A stretch of DNA of 64,000 nt from Streptomyces griseoflavus (GCF_014649995.1 NZ_BMUC01000005.1:59940-123939); one strand, 5' to 3'. Positions 17,544 through 26,828 are shown, counted from the first letter of the stretch. Notes: generated by a model not told the origin, from the sequence alone. Program-made: numbers and translations.

Positions 17544-19340
17544 ATGAGCGGCACGAGCCACATGAGCGGTACGGAGGACGTGAGCGGTACCGAGGGACAT
17601 CAGTGGCATGTCCCTGATGCGACTTATCCACAGGAAGAACCGGAATGCGGAGATCTGCGAGATCGTCTGGGCATGACGAACCACAGCGGGGCGACCGGAT
17701 CCCCCGAAGACAGTGACATCCCGGAGCACGACCGGCACGAGCACACCGGCCTTCCGCCGGGGGACCGGGCCGAGGGCCCCACCGGATCAACCGGCTCCCG
17801 CCCGGACGGCGGCGCGCGAGGCAGCGCACCGTTCCCCGACGACCTCGCCCGCACCGCCTACGACAGCCACGGCGGCGCACAACAGGTCACCCTGCGCACC
17901 CCCGCCGAACTCGCCGACGCCCTGCCCTACCTCCTCGGCTACCGCCCCGAGGACAGCGTCGTCCTGGTCGCCCTGCACGACCGGGACGGCCGTGGCCGGT
18001 TCGGCGGCCGCGCCCGGCTCGGCATCCCCGGCAGCGTGGACGACTGGCCCGCCGCCGCACGCCAGTTGACCCACGGTCTGGTGGCGGGCAGTGAGCGCCG
18101 GGGCACCCGTCCGGAACAGATGGTCGTCTTCCTCTGCCAGGAGCCCGGTCCGGGCGAATCCGGCCGGCAGGTCAAGGAGCGCCTGGCCCCGCTGGCCCGC
18201 GCCCTCCGCCTGGAGTGCGGTGCCCTGGACATCCCGGTGGTGGAGGCCCTGTGCGTCTCGGACGGCCGCTACTGGTCGTACTGCTGTGACGACGACGGCT
18301 GCTGCCCGGCCGAGGGGACGCCGACGGGGCTGCCCGGCACCTCGGTGCTGGCCGCCGCCGCGGCCTACGCCGGGCTCCAGGTCCGCGGCACACTGCGCGA
18401 ACTGCGGGCCAGGTTCCTTCCCCGGCAGAACGCCGCCGCGCCGGAACAGCGGAAGGCGCTGGACGCCGCCGGCATGGCGCTGGTCCCCCGGATCCTCGAC
18501 GCCGCGGGCCGCCTCGAGGTCGCCGGGGAGACACTGACCCTGGCCGAGCGGATCATGGCCCGCCTCGCCGACGCCCCAGCCGCATCCGGTGCCGCCCCGG
18601 CCGACCTGCGCGACGACGACCTGCTCGGGCACGAGGAGGCGGCCGCGCTGATCCTCGGCCTGCAGGACCGTACGACCCGGGACCGCGCGGCGGAGTGGAT
18701 GGAGGGCGCCGAGGCGGGCCCGGCCCTGCGCCTGTGGCGCGCCCTGGCCCGCCGCTGCGTCGGACCGTACGGCGAACACGCCGCGGCGCCCCTCGCACTC
18801 GCCGGGTGGGTCGCCTGGTCCACCGGTGACGAGCTGGAGGCACGGGAGGCGTTCGCCATGGCCCTGGGCGCCGATCCCGACTACCTCTTCGCCCGTCTGC
18901 TGCACCAGGCGTGCAACGAGGGCCTCGACCCGGAGTCGGTCCGCCGCTGCCTGCGCACCGAACGCGAGGAGCGCGGGCCGCGGGCGCCCGGGGAACCGGC
19001 TGGGCCGACGGACCGGGACCCGGACCCCGGCCCCGACCCCGACCCCGGGGACGATCACGAATCCCGCACCCCCCGGCCCGCGGTTCCCGGCCCCGGCACA
19101 CCACCCCTGACCCGCCGTCACCGCGCACGCGGCTCCGGAACCGGCGGCGGTTCACTCCGGCGGAAGCGCGCGGAGGGCAGCCGGCCGAGCGGGCGGCTCC
19201 CGCGCCCACGCGTGCCGGCCGGCAGCACACATCCCGGCGGGGGCGCGGCGGGCGGCGCGCGCCCCGTCGGCGAGGACACGCGTGGGACGCGGTCCGGTGA
19301 AGCCCGGACCGGCCGTCGGGGCAGTGACGGGAAGGAGTGA
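17544..19340 (+). CDS. DUF4192 domain-containing protein
   Basis: 598 aa. The start ATG at 17544 has a strong GGGGAGGGGAGG ribosome site; the first ~18 residues repeat MSGT/VSGT four times. The DUF4192 domain spans roughly residues 110-450 ([28 protein letters not shown]..., then [37 protein letters not shown]). The domain occurs throughout actinobacteria and has no known activity; the late part looks TPR-like. The last ~130 residues are Pro/Arg/Gly-rich and probably disordered. The gene is divergent from recQ with 80 bp between starts, so they may share a control region. Confidence 0.85.
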   Translation: MSGTSHMSGTEDVSGTEGHQWHVPDATYPQEEPECGDLRDRLGMTNHSGATGSPEDSDIPEHDRHEHTGLPPGDRAEGPTGSTGSRPDGGARGSAPFPDDLARTAYDSHGGAQQVTLRTPAELADALPYLLGYRPEDSVVLVALHDRDGRGRFGGRARLGIPGSVDDWPAAARQLTHGLVAGSERRGTRPEQMVVFLCQEPGPGESGRQVKERLAPLARALRLECGALDIPVVEALCVSDGRYWSYCCDDDGCCPAEGTPTGLPGTSVLAAAAAYAGLQVRGTLRELRARFLPRQNAAAPEQRKALDAAGMALVPRILDAAGRLEVAGETLTLAERIMARLADAPAASGAAPADLRDDDLLGHEEAAALILGLQDRTTRDRAAEWMEGAEAGPALRLWRALARRCVGPYGEHAAAPLALAGWVAWSTGDELEAREAFAMALGADPDYLFARLLHQACNEGLDPESVRRCLRTEREERGPRAPGEPAGPTDRDPDPGPDPDPGDDHESRTPRPAVPGPGTPPLTRRHRARGSGTGGGSLRRKRAEGSRPSGRLPRPRVPAGSTHPGGGAAGGARPVGEDTRGTRSGEARTGRRGSDGKE

Positions 19341-19949
19341 GGCCCGGGGGCCATGTCCCGTGAGGAGTGAGGTGGACGTCGGGCTGCCCTCGGTCGTGAT
19401 GACGGGGCCGGGCGCGGCACGGAGGAGGGAGTGCGCCGGGCGTGGACCCGACCGGCGACGGCGTGTACGGGACGGCGTGGCGGGTTCCGTTCCCGGAACC
19501 GGCCCGGACCCGTGGCGGCCGACCGTGCCCGGTTCGCGGGGATGCCGCGCCCGTCCCTGCGCGGGGCGGGCCGTGGCCGGCGGGCGGCGGGCCGGACGTG
19601 ACCGCCAGGCCGGCCCCGGTCAGGGACCGGAGCGGGGCGGAGGCGTGGGCGACGGCGGGCAGCCGGGTGCTTGGCGCGGCCGGCGGTGATCGCCCGGAGC
19701 GGGGCGGTGATCGCCCCGAGAGCGGCGAGGCCCTTCCCGCGTGGGACGGTCCTGCCGCGGTCGAGGAAGCGGCCGAACGACCGGAGCCGGGGTGTGACCT
19801 GCGGTCGCGTGGCGGCACCGGCTGGCCGGAAGCGGGGGAGCGGTGGCTGCCCGCCCGTCGCGCGAGCCGGGCGGAACCGAAGTGGATCAGCCATCGATAC
19901 GACCGGCGAAGGGAGTGTTTATCGTCAGGCAGACGACTATGATCGCGGC
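19341..19949. other. 609-bp GC-rich gap without a supported gene
   Basis: Several frames stay open on both strands but none has a ribosome site, plausible domain or consistent third-base bias. A 16-bp near-repeat with core GCGGTGATCGCCC occurs twice at about 19682-19719. Near the end, ATCGTC-AGGCA-GACGAC (about 19921-19937) is an inverted repeat just before the NUDIX regulator gene and could be its operator. Confidence 0.55.
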
Positions 19950-20705
19950 ATGCCCTACGACCCGTCAGCCTTTCCGCCCTTCGCCGTCACCGTGGACCTG
20001 GTCGTGCTGACCGTGCGCACGCACTCCCTGTGCGCGCTCGCGGTACGCAGGGGCGAATCGCCGTTCCAGGGACGATGGGCCCTCCCCGGCGGTTTCGTGC
20101 GGGCCGACGAGGACCTGGCGCAGGCGGCGGCCCGCGAGCTGGCCGAGGAAACCGGACTGAGCGTGCACGACCCGGCCGCCCCCGCCCAGGACAACGGCGC
20201 CCATCTGGAACAGCTCGCCACCTACGGCGATCCCGAGCGCGACCCCCGGATGCGCGTCGTCAGCGTGGCACACCTCGCCCTGGCGCCCGACCTGCCCGCG
20301 CCCCGGGCCGGCGGTGACGCCAGCAACGCGCGCTGGGCGCCCGTGGAAGAGCTGTTGCGGCAGGGTGACGGCAGGGACGGCGAGCCGGTGGCGCCGCTCG
20401 CCTTCGACCACGCCCAGATCCTGTCGGACGGGGTGGAGCGCGCCCGCTCCAAGATCGAGTACTCCTCGCTGGCGACGGCCTTCTGCCCGCCCGAGTTCAC
20501 CGTCGGCGAGCTGCGCCGGGTCTACGAGGCGGTCTGGGGCGTGGCGCTCGACCCGCGCAACTTCCACCGCAAGGTGACGGGCACACCCGGCTTCCTGGTC
20601 CCCACCGGCGGCACCACCACCCGGCAGGGCGGTCGCCCCGCCCAGCTCTTCCGGGCCGGCGGAGCCACCCTGCTCAACCCCCCGATGCTGCGCCCCGAGG
20701 TCTGA
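19950..20705 (+). CDS. NUDIX domain / winged-helix protein (NrtR-like regulator or hydrolase)
   Basis: 251 aa. Residues ~8-150 are a NUDIX fold (VTVDLVVLTVRTHSLCALAVRRG, then GGFVRADEDLAQAAARELAEETGL), in which the nudix box GX5EX7REUXEEXGU is intact. Residues ~165-240 form a winged-helix (KIEYSSLATAFCPPEFTVGELRRVYEAVWG ... FHRKVTGTPGFLVPTGG), the architecture of NrtR regulators that bind ADP-ribose-type effectors and control NAD genes. Intact nudix catalytic residues mean hydrolysis is also possible. A short inverted repeat ~15 bp upstream may be an autoregulatory site. No NAD biosynthesis gene is adjacent. Confidence 0.85.
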   Translation: MPYDPSAFPPFAVTVDLVVLTVRTHSLCALAVRRGESPFQGRWALPGGFVRADEDLAQAAARELAEETGLSVHDPAAPAQDNGAHLEQLATYGDPERDPRMRVVSVAHLALAPDLPAPRAGGDASNARWAPVEELLRQGDGRDGEPVAPLAFDHAQILSDGVERARSKIEYSSLATAFCPPEFTVGELRRVYEAVWGVALDPRNFHRKVTGTPGFLVPTGGTTTRQGGRPAQLFRAGGATLLNPPMLRPEV

Positions 20706-20824
20706 GCCGGGAGTTCCCCGCGGTCGCGCGGCGGGGGCCGGCCGAGCGGCCAACGGGCCGGGAACCACGTACTCCTCCTTCCGCGGTGAGCCGCGCGATG
20801 CCCGAAAAACCCTATATGACACGC

Positions 20825-20830
20825 TATCTT
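20825..20830 (+). promoter_or_regulatory. Possible -10 for leaderless ABC gene mRNA
   Basis: TATCTT ends 7 nt before the GTG at 20838 and no Shine-Dalgarno is visible. The upstream sequence is locally AT-rich for this genome (CCTATATGACACG). Confidence 0.4.
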
Positions 20831-20837
20831 GCATCGG

Positions 20838-22727
20838 GTGATCGAGGCCATCGGACTGACCAGCAGCCCCCGCAAAGAGCTTCCGCCCGCCGTCGACGAC
20901 GTCTCCTTCGAGGCGCACGCGGGCCGCGTCACCGCACTGCTCGGAGCACCGGGAGCCGGCAAGACGGCGGTGCTGCGGCTCATGCTCGAACTCCAACGCG
21001 GCCGTGGCGTCACGCACTTCAGAGGCCGGCCCCTGCACCGCATCCCCCACCCCGCGCACGAGGTCGGCGTACTGCTGGGCGACGTGCCGGGGCACCCCGC
21101 GCGCACCGTACGCGGCCATCTGCGCATGCTCTGCGCCGCTTCGGGCCTGCCGGGGAGCCGCGCCGACGAAGTCCTCGAAGCGGTGGGGCTGGTGAGCCTG
21201 CGCGACGAACGCCTCGGCACCCTGTCCCGCGGCCTCGACCGCCGCCTGGGGCTCGCCTGCGCGCTGCTGCCGGACCCGCACACACTCGTGCTGGACGACC
21301 CCGCGCGAGGGCTGTCCGCCGGGGAGGGGCGCTGGCTGCACGGCGTGCTCCGGGCACACGCGGACCACGGGGGCACCGTGCTGTGCACGACGACGGACCC
21401 GAAGGAGGCCGCGCGGACCGCGGACCACGTGGTCACCCTGGACGGCGGAAAGGTCGTCGCCGACCAGGAGGTCCGCGAGTTCGCCCGCACCCGGCTGCGC
21501 CCTCGCGTCGCCGTCCGCAGCCCGCACGCCGCGCGCCTGTCCGCGCTGCTCGCGCAGGAGGCGCGCTCCGCCCGGCGGTCCGTCGAGGTCGTCCGGGAGG
21601 GCGGCAACCGCCTGTGCGTCTACGGCAGTACCTGCGCGCACATCGGCGAGACGGCGTTCCGCAACGGCATCGTCGTGCACCAACTGGCGGACGAGATCGG
21701 CGACATGGGACCAGGCGCCGGGACGGCCGAACGGGCCGGCGGCGGCGCGGAGACCGCCGCGGACGACCCGCGGCCCACCCCCGCCGAGCCGGCCGCCGTC
21801 GCGTCCCTCACACCCGTGCCCGGCGACCACAACCCCCCGGAGGAGACCGGCGCCGAGGAACCCCGGCGCGGATGGCGGCGGGCCGGCCGCCCGCCCCGCG
21901 GAGACCGGGCGCTGCCCGCCGGGGACGGCCTGCCGCCCCCCATCTCGATCCGTCCCGCACCCCGGCCGCTCCGCCCCGTCCGCTACGAGATCCGCCGTGC
22001 CACCGGGATCGGCACGGGGTTCCTCGTCGCGGCCGGCGTGCTCGTCGTGTCCGCCCTCACGGCCGTGCTGCTCGCGCGCGTCGGGCACACCCCGCAGCCG
22101 CGCCTGCTGGCCGCCTGGCCTGCCGAGTTGCCGCTGCCGCCCGCGGCCCTCGGCGCGGGGCTGCTCGGCGCGCTGGCCTTCGGCGACGAGTTCCGCCACC
22201 CCGCGCTGGCGGCGGACCGCGGCACCGTGCCCCGCAGGCTGGGGCTGCTGACCGCGAAACTCCTCGTCGCCTCGGCCACCGCGCTGGTGCTGGCCGTCCT
22301 GACCGTCGGCTGCGACGCCGAGGTGCTCTACCTCGTCTACGGACCGGAACTCGTGGAGGTTCCCGCCGACTGGCTCCCGCTGAGCGCGGGTTGGCTCGCC
22401 CTGGTGACGGGGTGTGCCTGCGCCGGCGTGCTGGCCGCCGGCGTCTTCCGGTCCACCACCGCCGGAGTGGCCGCGGTCGTCGCTGTCCCCCTCCTCGTCG
22501 TCCCTCTCGTGCGCAACGTGCCGGCCGGGCCGTCGGGACGCACCCCCGCCCCGCTCTCCGAGCGGCTGCGCGAAGGGCTGCCGCTGCGGTGGCCGTTCGG
22601 GGGCGAGCGTCATCTGGACGCCGTGCTGCGGCTGGTCGCCCAACCTGTGGGCGGTGCCCTGACGTTGTCGCTGGCCGTACTGCTCTGCGCGTATCTGCTC
22701 ACCGGTCTGCGGAGCAGGGTCCGATGA
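20838..22727 (+). CDS. Fused ABC protein: degenerate ATPase domain plus ABC-2-type membrane domain
   Basis: 629 aa. N-terminal ~220 residues are an ABC ATPase-like domain with intact Walker A (GAPGAGKT). The signature is LSRG, Walker B is LVLDDP with Asp instead of the catalytic Glu, the D-loop Asp is absent (GLSAGEG) and the switch His position reads TTTDPKEA. A Pro/Ala/Glu-rich linker (~300-380) leads to a C-terminal membrane part with about six hydrophobic segments (e.g. GFLVAAGVLVVSALTAVLL and VAAVVAVPLLVVPL), like ABC-2 permeases. An NBD-TMD fusion of this order is unusual. GTG at 20838 was chosen because a -10-like hexamer sits 7 nt before it. Located directly upstream of whiH. Confidence 0.8.
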   Translation: MIEAIGLTSSPRKELPPAVDDVSFEAHAGRVTALLGAPGAGKTAVLRLMLELQRGRGVTHFRGRPLHRIPHPAHEVGVLLGDVPGHPARTVRGHLRMLCAASGLPGSRADEVLEAVGLVSLRDERLGTLSRGLDRRLGLACALLPDPHTLVLDDPARGLSAGEGRWLHGVLRAHADHGGTVLCTTTDPKEAARTADHVVTLDGGKVVADQEVREFARTRLRPRVAVRSPHAARLSALLAQEARSARRSVEVVREGGNRLCVYGSTCAHIGETAFRNGIVVHQLADEIGDMGPGAGTAERAGGGAETAADDPRPTPAEPAAVASLTPVPGDHNPPEETGAEEPRRGWRRAGRPPRGDRALPAGDGLPPPISIRPAPRPLRPVRYEIRRATGIGTGFLVAAGVLVVSALTAVLLARVGHTPQPRLLAAWPAELPLPPAALGAGLLGALAFGDEFRHPALAADRGTVPRRLGLLTAKLLVASATALVLAVLTVGCDAEVLYLVYGPELVEVPADWLPLSAGWLALVTGCACAGVLAAGVFRSTTAGVAAVVAVPLLVVPLVRNVPAGPSGRTPAPLSERLREGLPLRWPFGGERHLDAVLRLVAQPVGGALTLSLAVLLCAYLLTGLRSRVR

Positions 22728-22855
22728 CGACCGTCCACGAACACATCGGGCCGTCTCTGTTCACAACTTCCCACCGGGAGCGCGTTTCTTTCCGATAAGG
22801 CGTCAAGTGCGACGGGGTGAGCGATCACCCTTTCGTGTGCTTTTCACCAAAGACC

Positions 22856-22883
22856 TCAAGGGAGTTGGAAGCGACGCCGACAA
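22856..22883 (+). promoter_or_regulatory. Sigma-WhiG-type promoter of whiH
   Basis: TCAA (22856-22859), 16 nt, GCCGACAA (22876-22883): close to the sigma-WhiG consensus TAAA-N15/16-GCCGATAA. The -10 ends 7 nt before the GTG start of whiH. whiH is known from S. coelicolor to depend on sigma-WhiG. A second motif TCCGATAA at about 22790-22797 lacks a matching -35. Confidence 0.75.
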
Positions 22884-22890
22884 AAGATGC

Positions 22891-23778
22891 GTGAGTACCC
22901 TTGCGCACACCATGATGACCGCCGCCCGCTCCGCCGACTCCGGCCTCGCGACCCCGGGCGAACTCGACCGCTACCCGTACGGCGAGGCCGCCGCCGCCGA
23001 CCGCGTCGGGGCCCCCGTCTGGGACGGCGCGGACCCGGAGCTCGGCCGTGTGAGCCGCCGCGCCGCGGGCAGCCGCGGGCGAGGGCTACACGGCCAACTC
23101 GTCCAGCAACTGGGACAGATGATCGTTTCCGGAGACCTCGGCGCCGACCGCCCGCTGGTCCCCGAGGAGATCGGCCAGCGTTTCGAGGTCTCCCGCACCG
23201 TCGTCCGTGAGTCGCTCCGTGTCCTGGAGGCCAAGGGCCTGGTCAGCGCCCGGCCGAACGTCGGCACGCGCGTGCGCCCCGTCAGCGACTGGAACCTCCT
23301 CGATCCCGACATCATCGAATGGCGGGCCTACGGGCCCCAGCGGGACGATCAGCGCCGCGAGCTCAGCGAGCTGCGCTGGACCATCGAGCCGCTCGCCGCG
23401 CGCCTCGCGGCCGGCCACGGGCGGGAGGACGTCCAGCAGCGACTGTCCGACATGGTGGAGATCATGGGGCACGCGCTGGGGCAGGGGGACGGGCTCACGT
23501 TCGCCCGCGCCGACGCGGAGTTCCACTCCCTGCTCATCCAGGTCGGGGGCAACCGGATGCTGGAGCACCTCTCCGGGATCGTGTCCGCCGCCCTCCAGGT
23601 CTCGGGCAGCCCGGTCACGGGCTGTGAGCGGCCGAACGAGGCCTCGCTGGCGCACCACGCCCGGATCCTCGACGCCCTCGCCGGCGGTGACGGCGCCGCG
23701 GCAGAGGCGGCCATGCGGCAGCTCCTCACCGTCCACCCCGAGGTGGAACGCGTCGTGCCCGCTCCCCGCGAGCACTGA
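22891..23778 (+). CDS. whiH: WhiH, GntR-family sporulation regulator
   Basis: 295 aa from the GTG at 22891, the length I recall for S. coelicolor WhiH. Residues ~70-135 are a FadR-type GntR winged helix (LVQQLGQMIVSGDLGADRPLVPEEIGQRFEVSRTVVRESLRVLEAKGLV) and ~150-280 an FCD ligand domain (ELSELRWTIEPLAARLAAGH, ADAEFHSLLIQVGGNRMLEHLSGIV, HHARILDALAGGD), whose conserved acidic and His residues would bind metal or a carboxylate. WhiH acts at the start of sporulation septation in aerial hyphae and represses itself. Position just upstream of hrdB is as in S. coelicolor. No ribosome site fits, in line with a leaderless mRNA. Confidence 0.93.
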   Translation: MSTLAHTMMTAARSADSGLATPGELDRYPYGEAAAADRVGAPVWDGADPELGRVSRRAAGSRGRGLHGQLVQQLGQMIVSGDLGADRPLVPEEIGQRFEVSRTVVRESLRVLEAKGLVSARPNVGTRVRPVSDWNLLDPDIIEWRAYGPQRDDQRRELSELRWTIEPLAARLAAGHGREDVQQRLSDMVEIMGHALGQGDGLTFARADAEFHSLLIQVGGNRMLEHLSGIVSAALQVSGSPVTGCERPNEASLAHHARILDALAGGDGAAAEAAMRQLLTVHPEVERVVPAPREH

Positions 23779-24209
23779 CCGCGTTTCCGCGGACGGCGCG
23801 GTGCGGCATGCCATCCCCCTCCTGTGGCAAGCGTCCCACCGGTCGCCGTCCCCCGCGTCGGACCCAGGGGGATCGTCGACCGATCCCCCTGGGTCCGACG
23901 GCGAGAAGGACAGGCGCCCGACCCCCGTGGACCCCCCTCGCCCCCGGGTGAACACGTTTGTCCTTGTGTGCTCGTTTTTGATTGCGTACGGGGTGTGACT
24001 CGGGCCACGCGGATTGGGCGTAACGCTCCCGTGGAGAACGCGATGACCTAAGAGGTGACAGCCGCGGAGGGAATACGGACGCCAGACATGGCGCTGTGCA
24101 TCCTCCCGGCCCCCGCCCGCGCCGTCGGCCCGTCCCCGAGCCGGTGGTCGGCCCCTGTCCGCTGTGGACGAGGCCGGAAGCCGTTTATCAACGTTCCGAG
24201 AGGTTGTTC
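23779..24209. other. whiH-hrdB intergenic region (terminator and hrdB promoters)
   Basis: 431 bp. Holds the 20-bp hairpin listed separately, then ~300 bp before hrdB. The motif GGGAAT at 24069-24074 resembles a sigma-R -35 box and hrdB of S. coelicolor is known to have a sigma-R-dependent promoter, but the expected GTT at 18-19 nt spacing is not clear here. No further coding frame is supported. Confidence 0.45.
23856..23900. terminator. Very strong 20-bp perfect hairpin after whiH
   Basis: Arms 23856-23875 and 23881-23900 are perfectly complementary over 20 bp around a 5-nt loop (TCGAC). It lies 77 bp after the whiH stop and would insulate hrdB from whiH transcription. Confidence 0.8.
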
Positions 24210-25742
24210 GTGTCGGCCAGCACATCCCGTACGCTCCCGCCGGAGATCGCCGAGTCCGTCTCTGTCATGGCTCTCATTGAGCGGGGAAAGGCTGAGGGGC
24301 AGATCGCCGGCGATGACGTGCGTCGGGCCTTCGAAGCTGACCAGATTCCGGCCACTCAGTGGAAGAACGTACTGCGCAGCCTCAATCAGATCCTCGAGGA
24401 AGAGGGTGTGACGCTGATGGTCAGTGCCGCAGAGCCCAAGCGCACCCGCAAGAGCGTCGCAGCGAAGAGTCCCGCCAAGCGCACCGCCACCAAGACGGTC
24501 GCGGCCAAGACGACGACCACCCGCAAGGCCGCCACCGCCGCACCGGCGGCGCCCGCCGCCGACCCCGCCGCAGAGGCGGAGGAGGAGGCGCCCGCCAAGA
24601 AGGCGGTCGCGAAGAAGACCACGGCCAAGAAGACGGCCGCGAAGAAGACCACGGCCAAGAAGACGGCCGCGAAGAAGACCACGGCGAAGAAGGACGACGA
24701 CGCGCCGGCCGACGACGAGGTCATCGAGGAGACCAAGGCGGCGGACGAGCCCGAGGGCGCCGAGAACGCCGGTTTCGTGCTCTCCGACGAGGACGAGGAC
24801 GACGCGCCGGCCCAGCAGGTCGCCGCCGCCGGTGCCACCGCCGACCCGGTCAAGGACTACCTCAAGCAGATCGGCAAGGTCCCCCTGCTCAACGCCGAGC
24901 AGGAGGTCGAGCTCGCCAAGCGCATCGAGGCGGGCCTGTTCGCCGAGGACAAGCTGGCGAACGCCGACAAGCTGGCGCCGAAGCTCAAGCGCGAGCTGGA
25001 GATCATCGCCGAGGACGGCCGCCGCGCCAAGAACCACCTGCTGGAGGCCAACCTCCGCCTGGTGGTCTCCCTGGCCAAGCGCTACACCGGCCGCGGCATG
25101 CTCTTCCTGGACCTCATCCAGGAGGGCAACCTGGGTCTGATCCGTGCCGTGGAGAAGTTCGACTACACCAAGGGCTACAAGTTCTCCACGTACGCGACCT
25201 GGTGGATCCGCCAGGCGATCACCCGCGCGATGGCCGACCAGGCCCGCACCATCCGTATCCCGGTGCACATGGTCGAGGTCATCAACAAGCTCGCGCGCGT
25301 GCAGCGCCAGATGCTCCAGGACCTGGGCCGCGAGCCCACCCCGGAGGAGCTGGCCAAGGAACTCGACATGACCCCCGAGAAGGTCATCGAGGTCCAGAAG
25401 TACGGCCGTGAGCCCATCTCCCTGCACACCCCGCTGGGCGAGGACGGCGACAGCGAGTTCGGTGACCTCATCGAGGACTCCGAGGCGGTCGTCCCGGCCG
25501 ACGCGGTCAGCTTCACGCTGCTGCAGGAGCAGCTGCACTCGGTCCTCGACACCCTGTCCGAGCGCGAGGCGGGCGTCGTCTCCATGCGCTTCGGCCTCAC
25601 CGACGGTCAGCCGAAGACCCTCGACGAGATCGGCAAGGTGTACGGGGTCACCCGCGAGCGCATCCGCCAGATCGAGTCCAAGACCATGTCGAAGCTGCGC
25701 CACCCCTCGCGTTCCCAGGTGCTGCGCGACTACCTCGACTAG
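24210..25742 (+). CDS. hrdB: Principal sigma factor HrdB (sigma-70 group 1)
   Basis: The housekeeping sigma factor, 510 aa from the GTG at 24210, which has GAGAGG just upstream. Residues ~30-70 show the region 1.1-like start. A Lys/Ala/Thr-rich low-complexity block at ~75-165 contains tandem [10 protein letters not shown] repeats, followed by an acidic stretch. Region 1.2 begins [21 protein letters not shown]. Region 2 has [37 protein letters not shown] and the -10-binding [16 protein letters not shown]. Region 3 and region 4 ([35 protein letters not shown]) complete it. All core and promoter-binding regions are intact. Terminated by a 16-bp hairpin. Confidence 0.98.
   Translation: MSASTSRTLPPEIAESVSVMALIERGKAEGQIAGDDVRRAFEADQIPATQWKNVLRSLNQILEEEGVTLMVSAAEPKRTRKSVAAKSPAKRTATKTVAAKTTTTRKAATAAPAAPAADPAAEAEEEAPAKKAVAKKTTAKKTAAKKTTAKKTAAKKTTAKKDDDAPADDEVIEETKAADEPEGAENAGFVLSDEDEDDAPAQQVAAAGATADPVKDYLKQIGKVPLLNAEQEVELAKRIEAGLFAEDKLANADKLAPKLKRELEIIAEDGRRAKNHLLEANLRLVVSLAKRYTGRGMLFLDLIQEGNLGLIRAVEKFDYTKGYKFSTYATWWIRQAITRAMADQARTIRIPVHMVEVINKLARVQRQMLQDLGREPTPEELAKELDMTPEKVIEVQKYGREPISLHTPLGEDGDSEFGDLIEDSEAVVPADAVSFTLLQEQLHSVLDTLSEREAGVVSMRFGLTDGQPKTLDEIGKVYGVTRERIRQIESKTMSKLRHPSRSQVLRDYLD
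24618..24692 (+). repeat. 30-bp tandem repeat inside hrdB (2.5 copies)
   Basis: Unit 24618-24647 is repeated exactly at 24648-24677, with a further half copy differing by one base to 24692. It codes [10 protein letters not shown] blocks in the basic N-terminal linker. Confidence 0.9.
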
Positions 25743-25781
25743 GCACCACCGCCACGGCGCTCCGCCGTCGCGTACGTCCGC

Positions 25782-25817
25782 CGAGGCCCGGCTCCCGTTC
25801 TCGGGAGCCGGGCCTCG
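25782..25817. terminator. 16-bp perfect hairpin after hrdB
   Basis: Arms 25782-25797 and 25802-25817 with a TTCT loop, 40 bp after the hrdB stop. Confidence 0.85.
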
Positions 25818-25896
25818 GCGCTGTCGCGCGGGTGCGCTCCCCCGTGCGGTCGATCACTCTGGGTGCTTCAGGATCACCCCAGTGTGAGGAGCGCGC

Positions 25897-26763
25897 ATGC
25901 GACGTCGTCTTGCTCGGGCCCTGGCCCGGCCGCTGGCCCTCGCGGCCGTGGGGACCTTCATACCGCTGGCCTCGGCCGTTCCGGCGGCCGCCGACAGCAG
26001 CGTCGTCGGCGGCCTCCCTGTCGACATAGCGGAAAGCCCCTGGACGGTGGCGCTGTCCAGCCGTGACCGGTTCGGGGGTACGCGGGCGGGGCAGTTCTGC
26101 GGGGGAGTGGCGGTCGGCCGGACCACCGTGCTCACCGCGGCCCACTGCATGGACGAGGAAGTGCTGGGAGCACCGCCGGAGCGGGTGCCCGACCTCAGAG
26201 TGATCACGGGACGCGCGGAGCTGCTCGCGGAGAGCGGCCAGGAGATCGCCGTACGCGACACCTGGGTGAACCCCCGCTACGACGGCGCCACCAACTCCGG
26301 CGACTTCGCCGTGCTCAGCCTGGCCGAGCCGCTGCCGGCGAGCTCGGTCATAGGCATGGCCGGGGCGGGAGACCCCGCCTACCGCGCCGGTACGCCGGCC
26401 ACGGTCTACGGCTGGGGGGACACCACGGGCTCCGGCGGCTACACCGGGCGTCTGCACGCGGCCCGTGTGCGCGTACAGCCGGACGCGCGGTGCGAGCGCG
26501 CGTATCCGGGCGGTGCCGAGGGCACCTACCGCGCCGAGACGATGCTGTGCGCGGGAGAGGTGGCGGGGGGCCGCGACGCCTGCCAGGGGGACAGCGGCGG
26601 ACCGCTGGTGGCGGAGGGGCGGCTGATAGGGCTCGTGTCCTGGGGGGCCGGCTGCGGCTGGGTGGGCAGCCCCGGCGTCTACACGCGCGTCTCCGACGTC
26701 CTGCACACCCTTGGGTGGCCGCAGGGCCAGAAGGCGGGCGGCAGGGCCCTGGACGGGCCCTGA
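25897..26763 (+). CDS. Secreted trypsin-like serine protease (S1)
   Basis: 288 aa. A signal peptide covers about residues 1-32 (basic MRRRLARALARP, hydrophobic LALAAVGTFIPLASA, cleavage near PAAA/ADS). The mature enzyme probably begins VVGG at ~36 after propeptide removal. The triad is H83 in TAAHC, D136 in SGDFAVL, S233 in GDSGGP. Asp at 227, six residues before the Ser, predicts Arg/Lys cleavage like trypsin. Paired Cys (68/84, 199-219 region) suit disulfides. The ATG at 25897 follows a GAGGAGCG ribosome site. It lies alone after hrdB and converges with the small zinc-protein gene. Confidence 0.93.
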   Translation: MRRRLARALARPLALAAVGTFIPLASAVPAAADSSVVGGLPVDIAESPWTVALSSRDRFGGTRAGQFCGGVAVGRTTVLTAAHCMDEEVLGAPPERVPDLRVITGRAELLAESGQEIAVRDTWVNPRYDGATNSGDFAVLSLAEPLPASSVIGMAGAGDPAYRAGTPATVYGWGDTTGSGGYTGRLHAARVRVQPDARCERAYPGGAEGTYRAETMLCAGEVAGGRDACQGDSGGPLVAEGRLIGLVSWGAGCGWVGSPGVYTRVSDVLHTLGWPQGQKAGGRALDGP

Positions 26764-26792
26764 GCGGCCTGGAGCGCGGCGGGAACACGAGA

Positions 26793-26828
26793 CGGGCGAC
26801 CACTCTCCGAAGCGGAGGCGGTCGCCCG
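26793..26828. terminator. Composite hairpin between convergent genes
   Basis: Outer 9-bp stem (26793-26801 with 26820-26828) and inner 5-bp stem (26805-26809 with 26813-26817). Located between the protease and the 75-aa gene. Confidence 0.65.

Noticed and set aside
19341-19949. Open frames of up to 166 codons between DUF4192 and NUDIX genes
   Set aside because: No ribosome site, no protein-like order and no consistent third-base bias; several overlapping frames on both strands look alike.
22789-22797. TCCGATAA as the main sigma-WhiG -10 of whiH
   Set aside because: There is no TAAA-like element 15-16 nt upstream; the TCAA-N16-GCCGACAA pair nearer the start fits better.
24069-24100. A firm sigma-R promoter call for hrdB
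   Set aside because: GGGAAT fits the -35, but the expected GTT at 18-19 nt is not present, so only a tentative mention is made.
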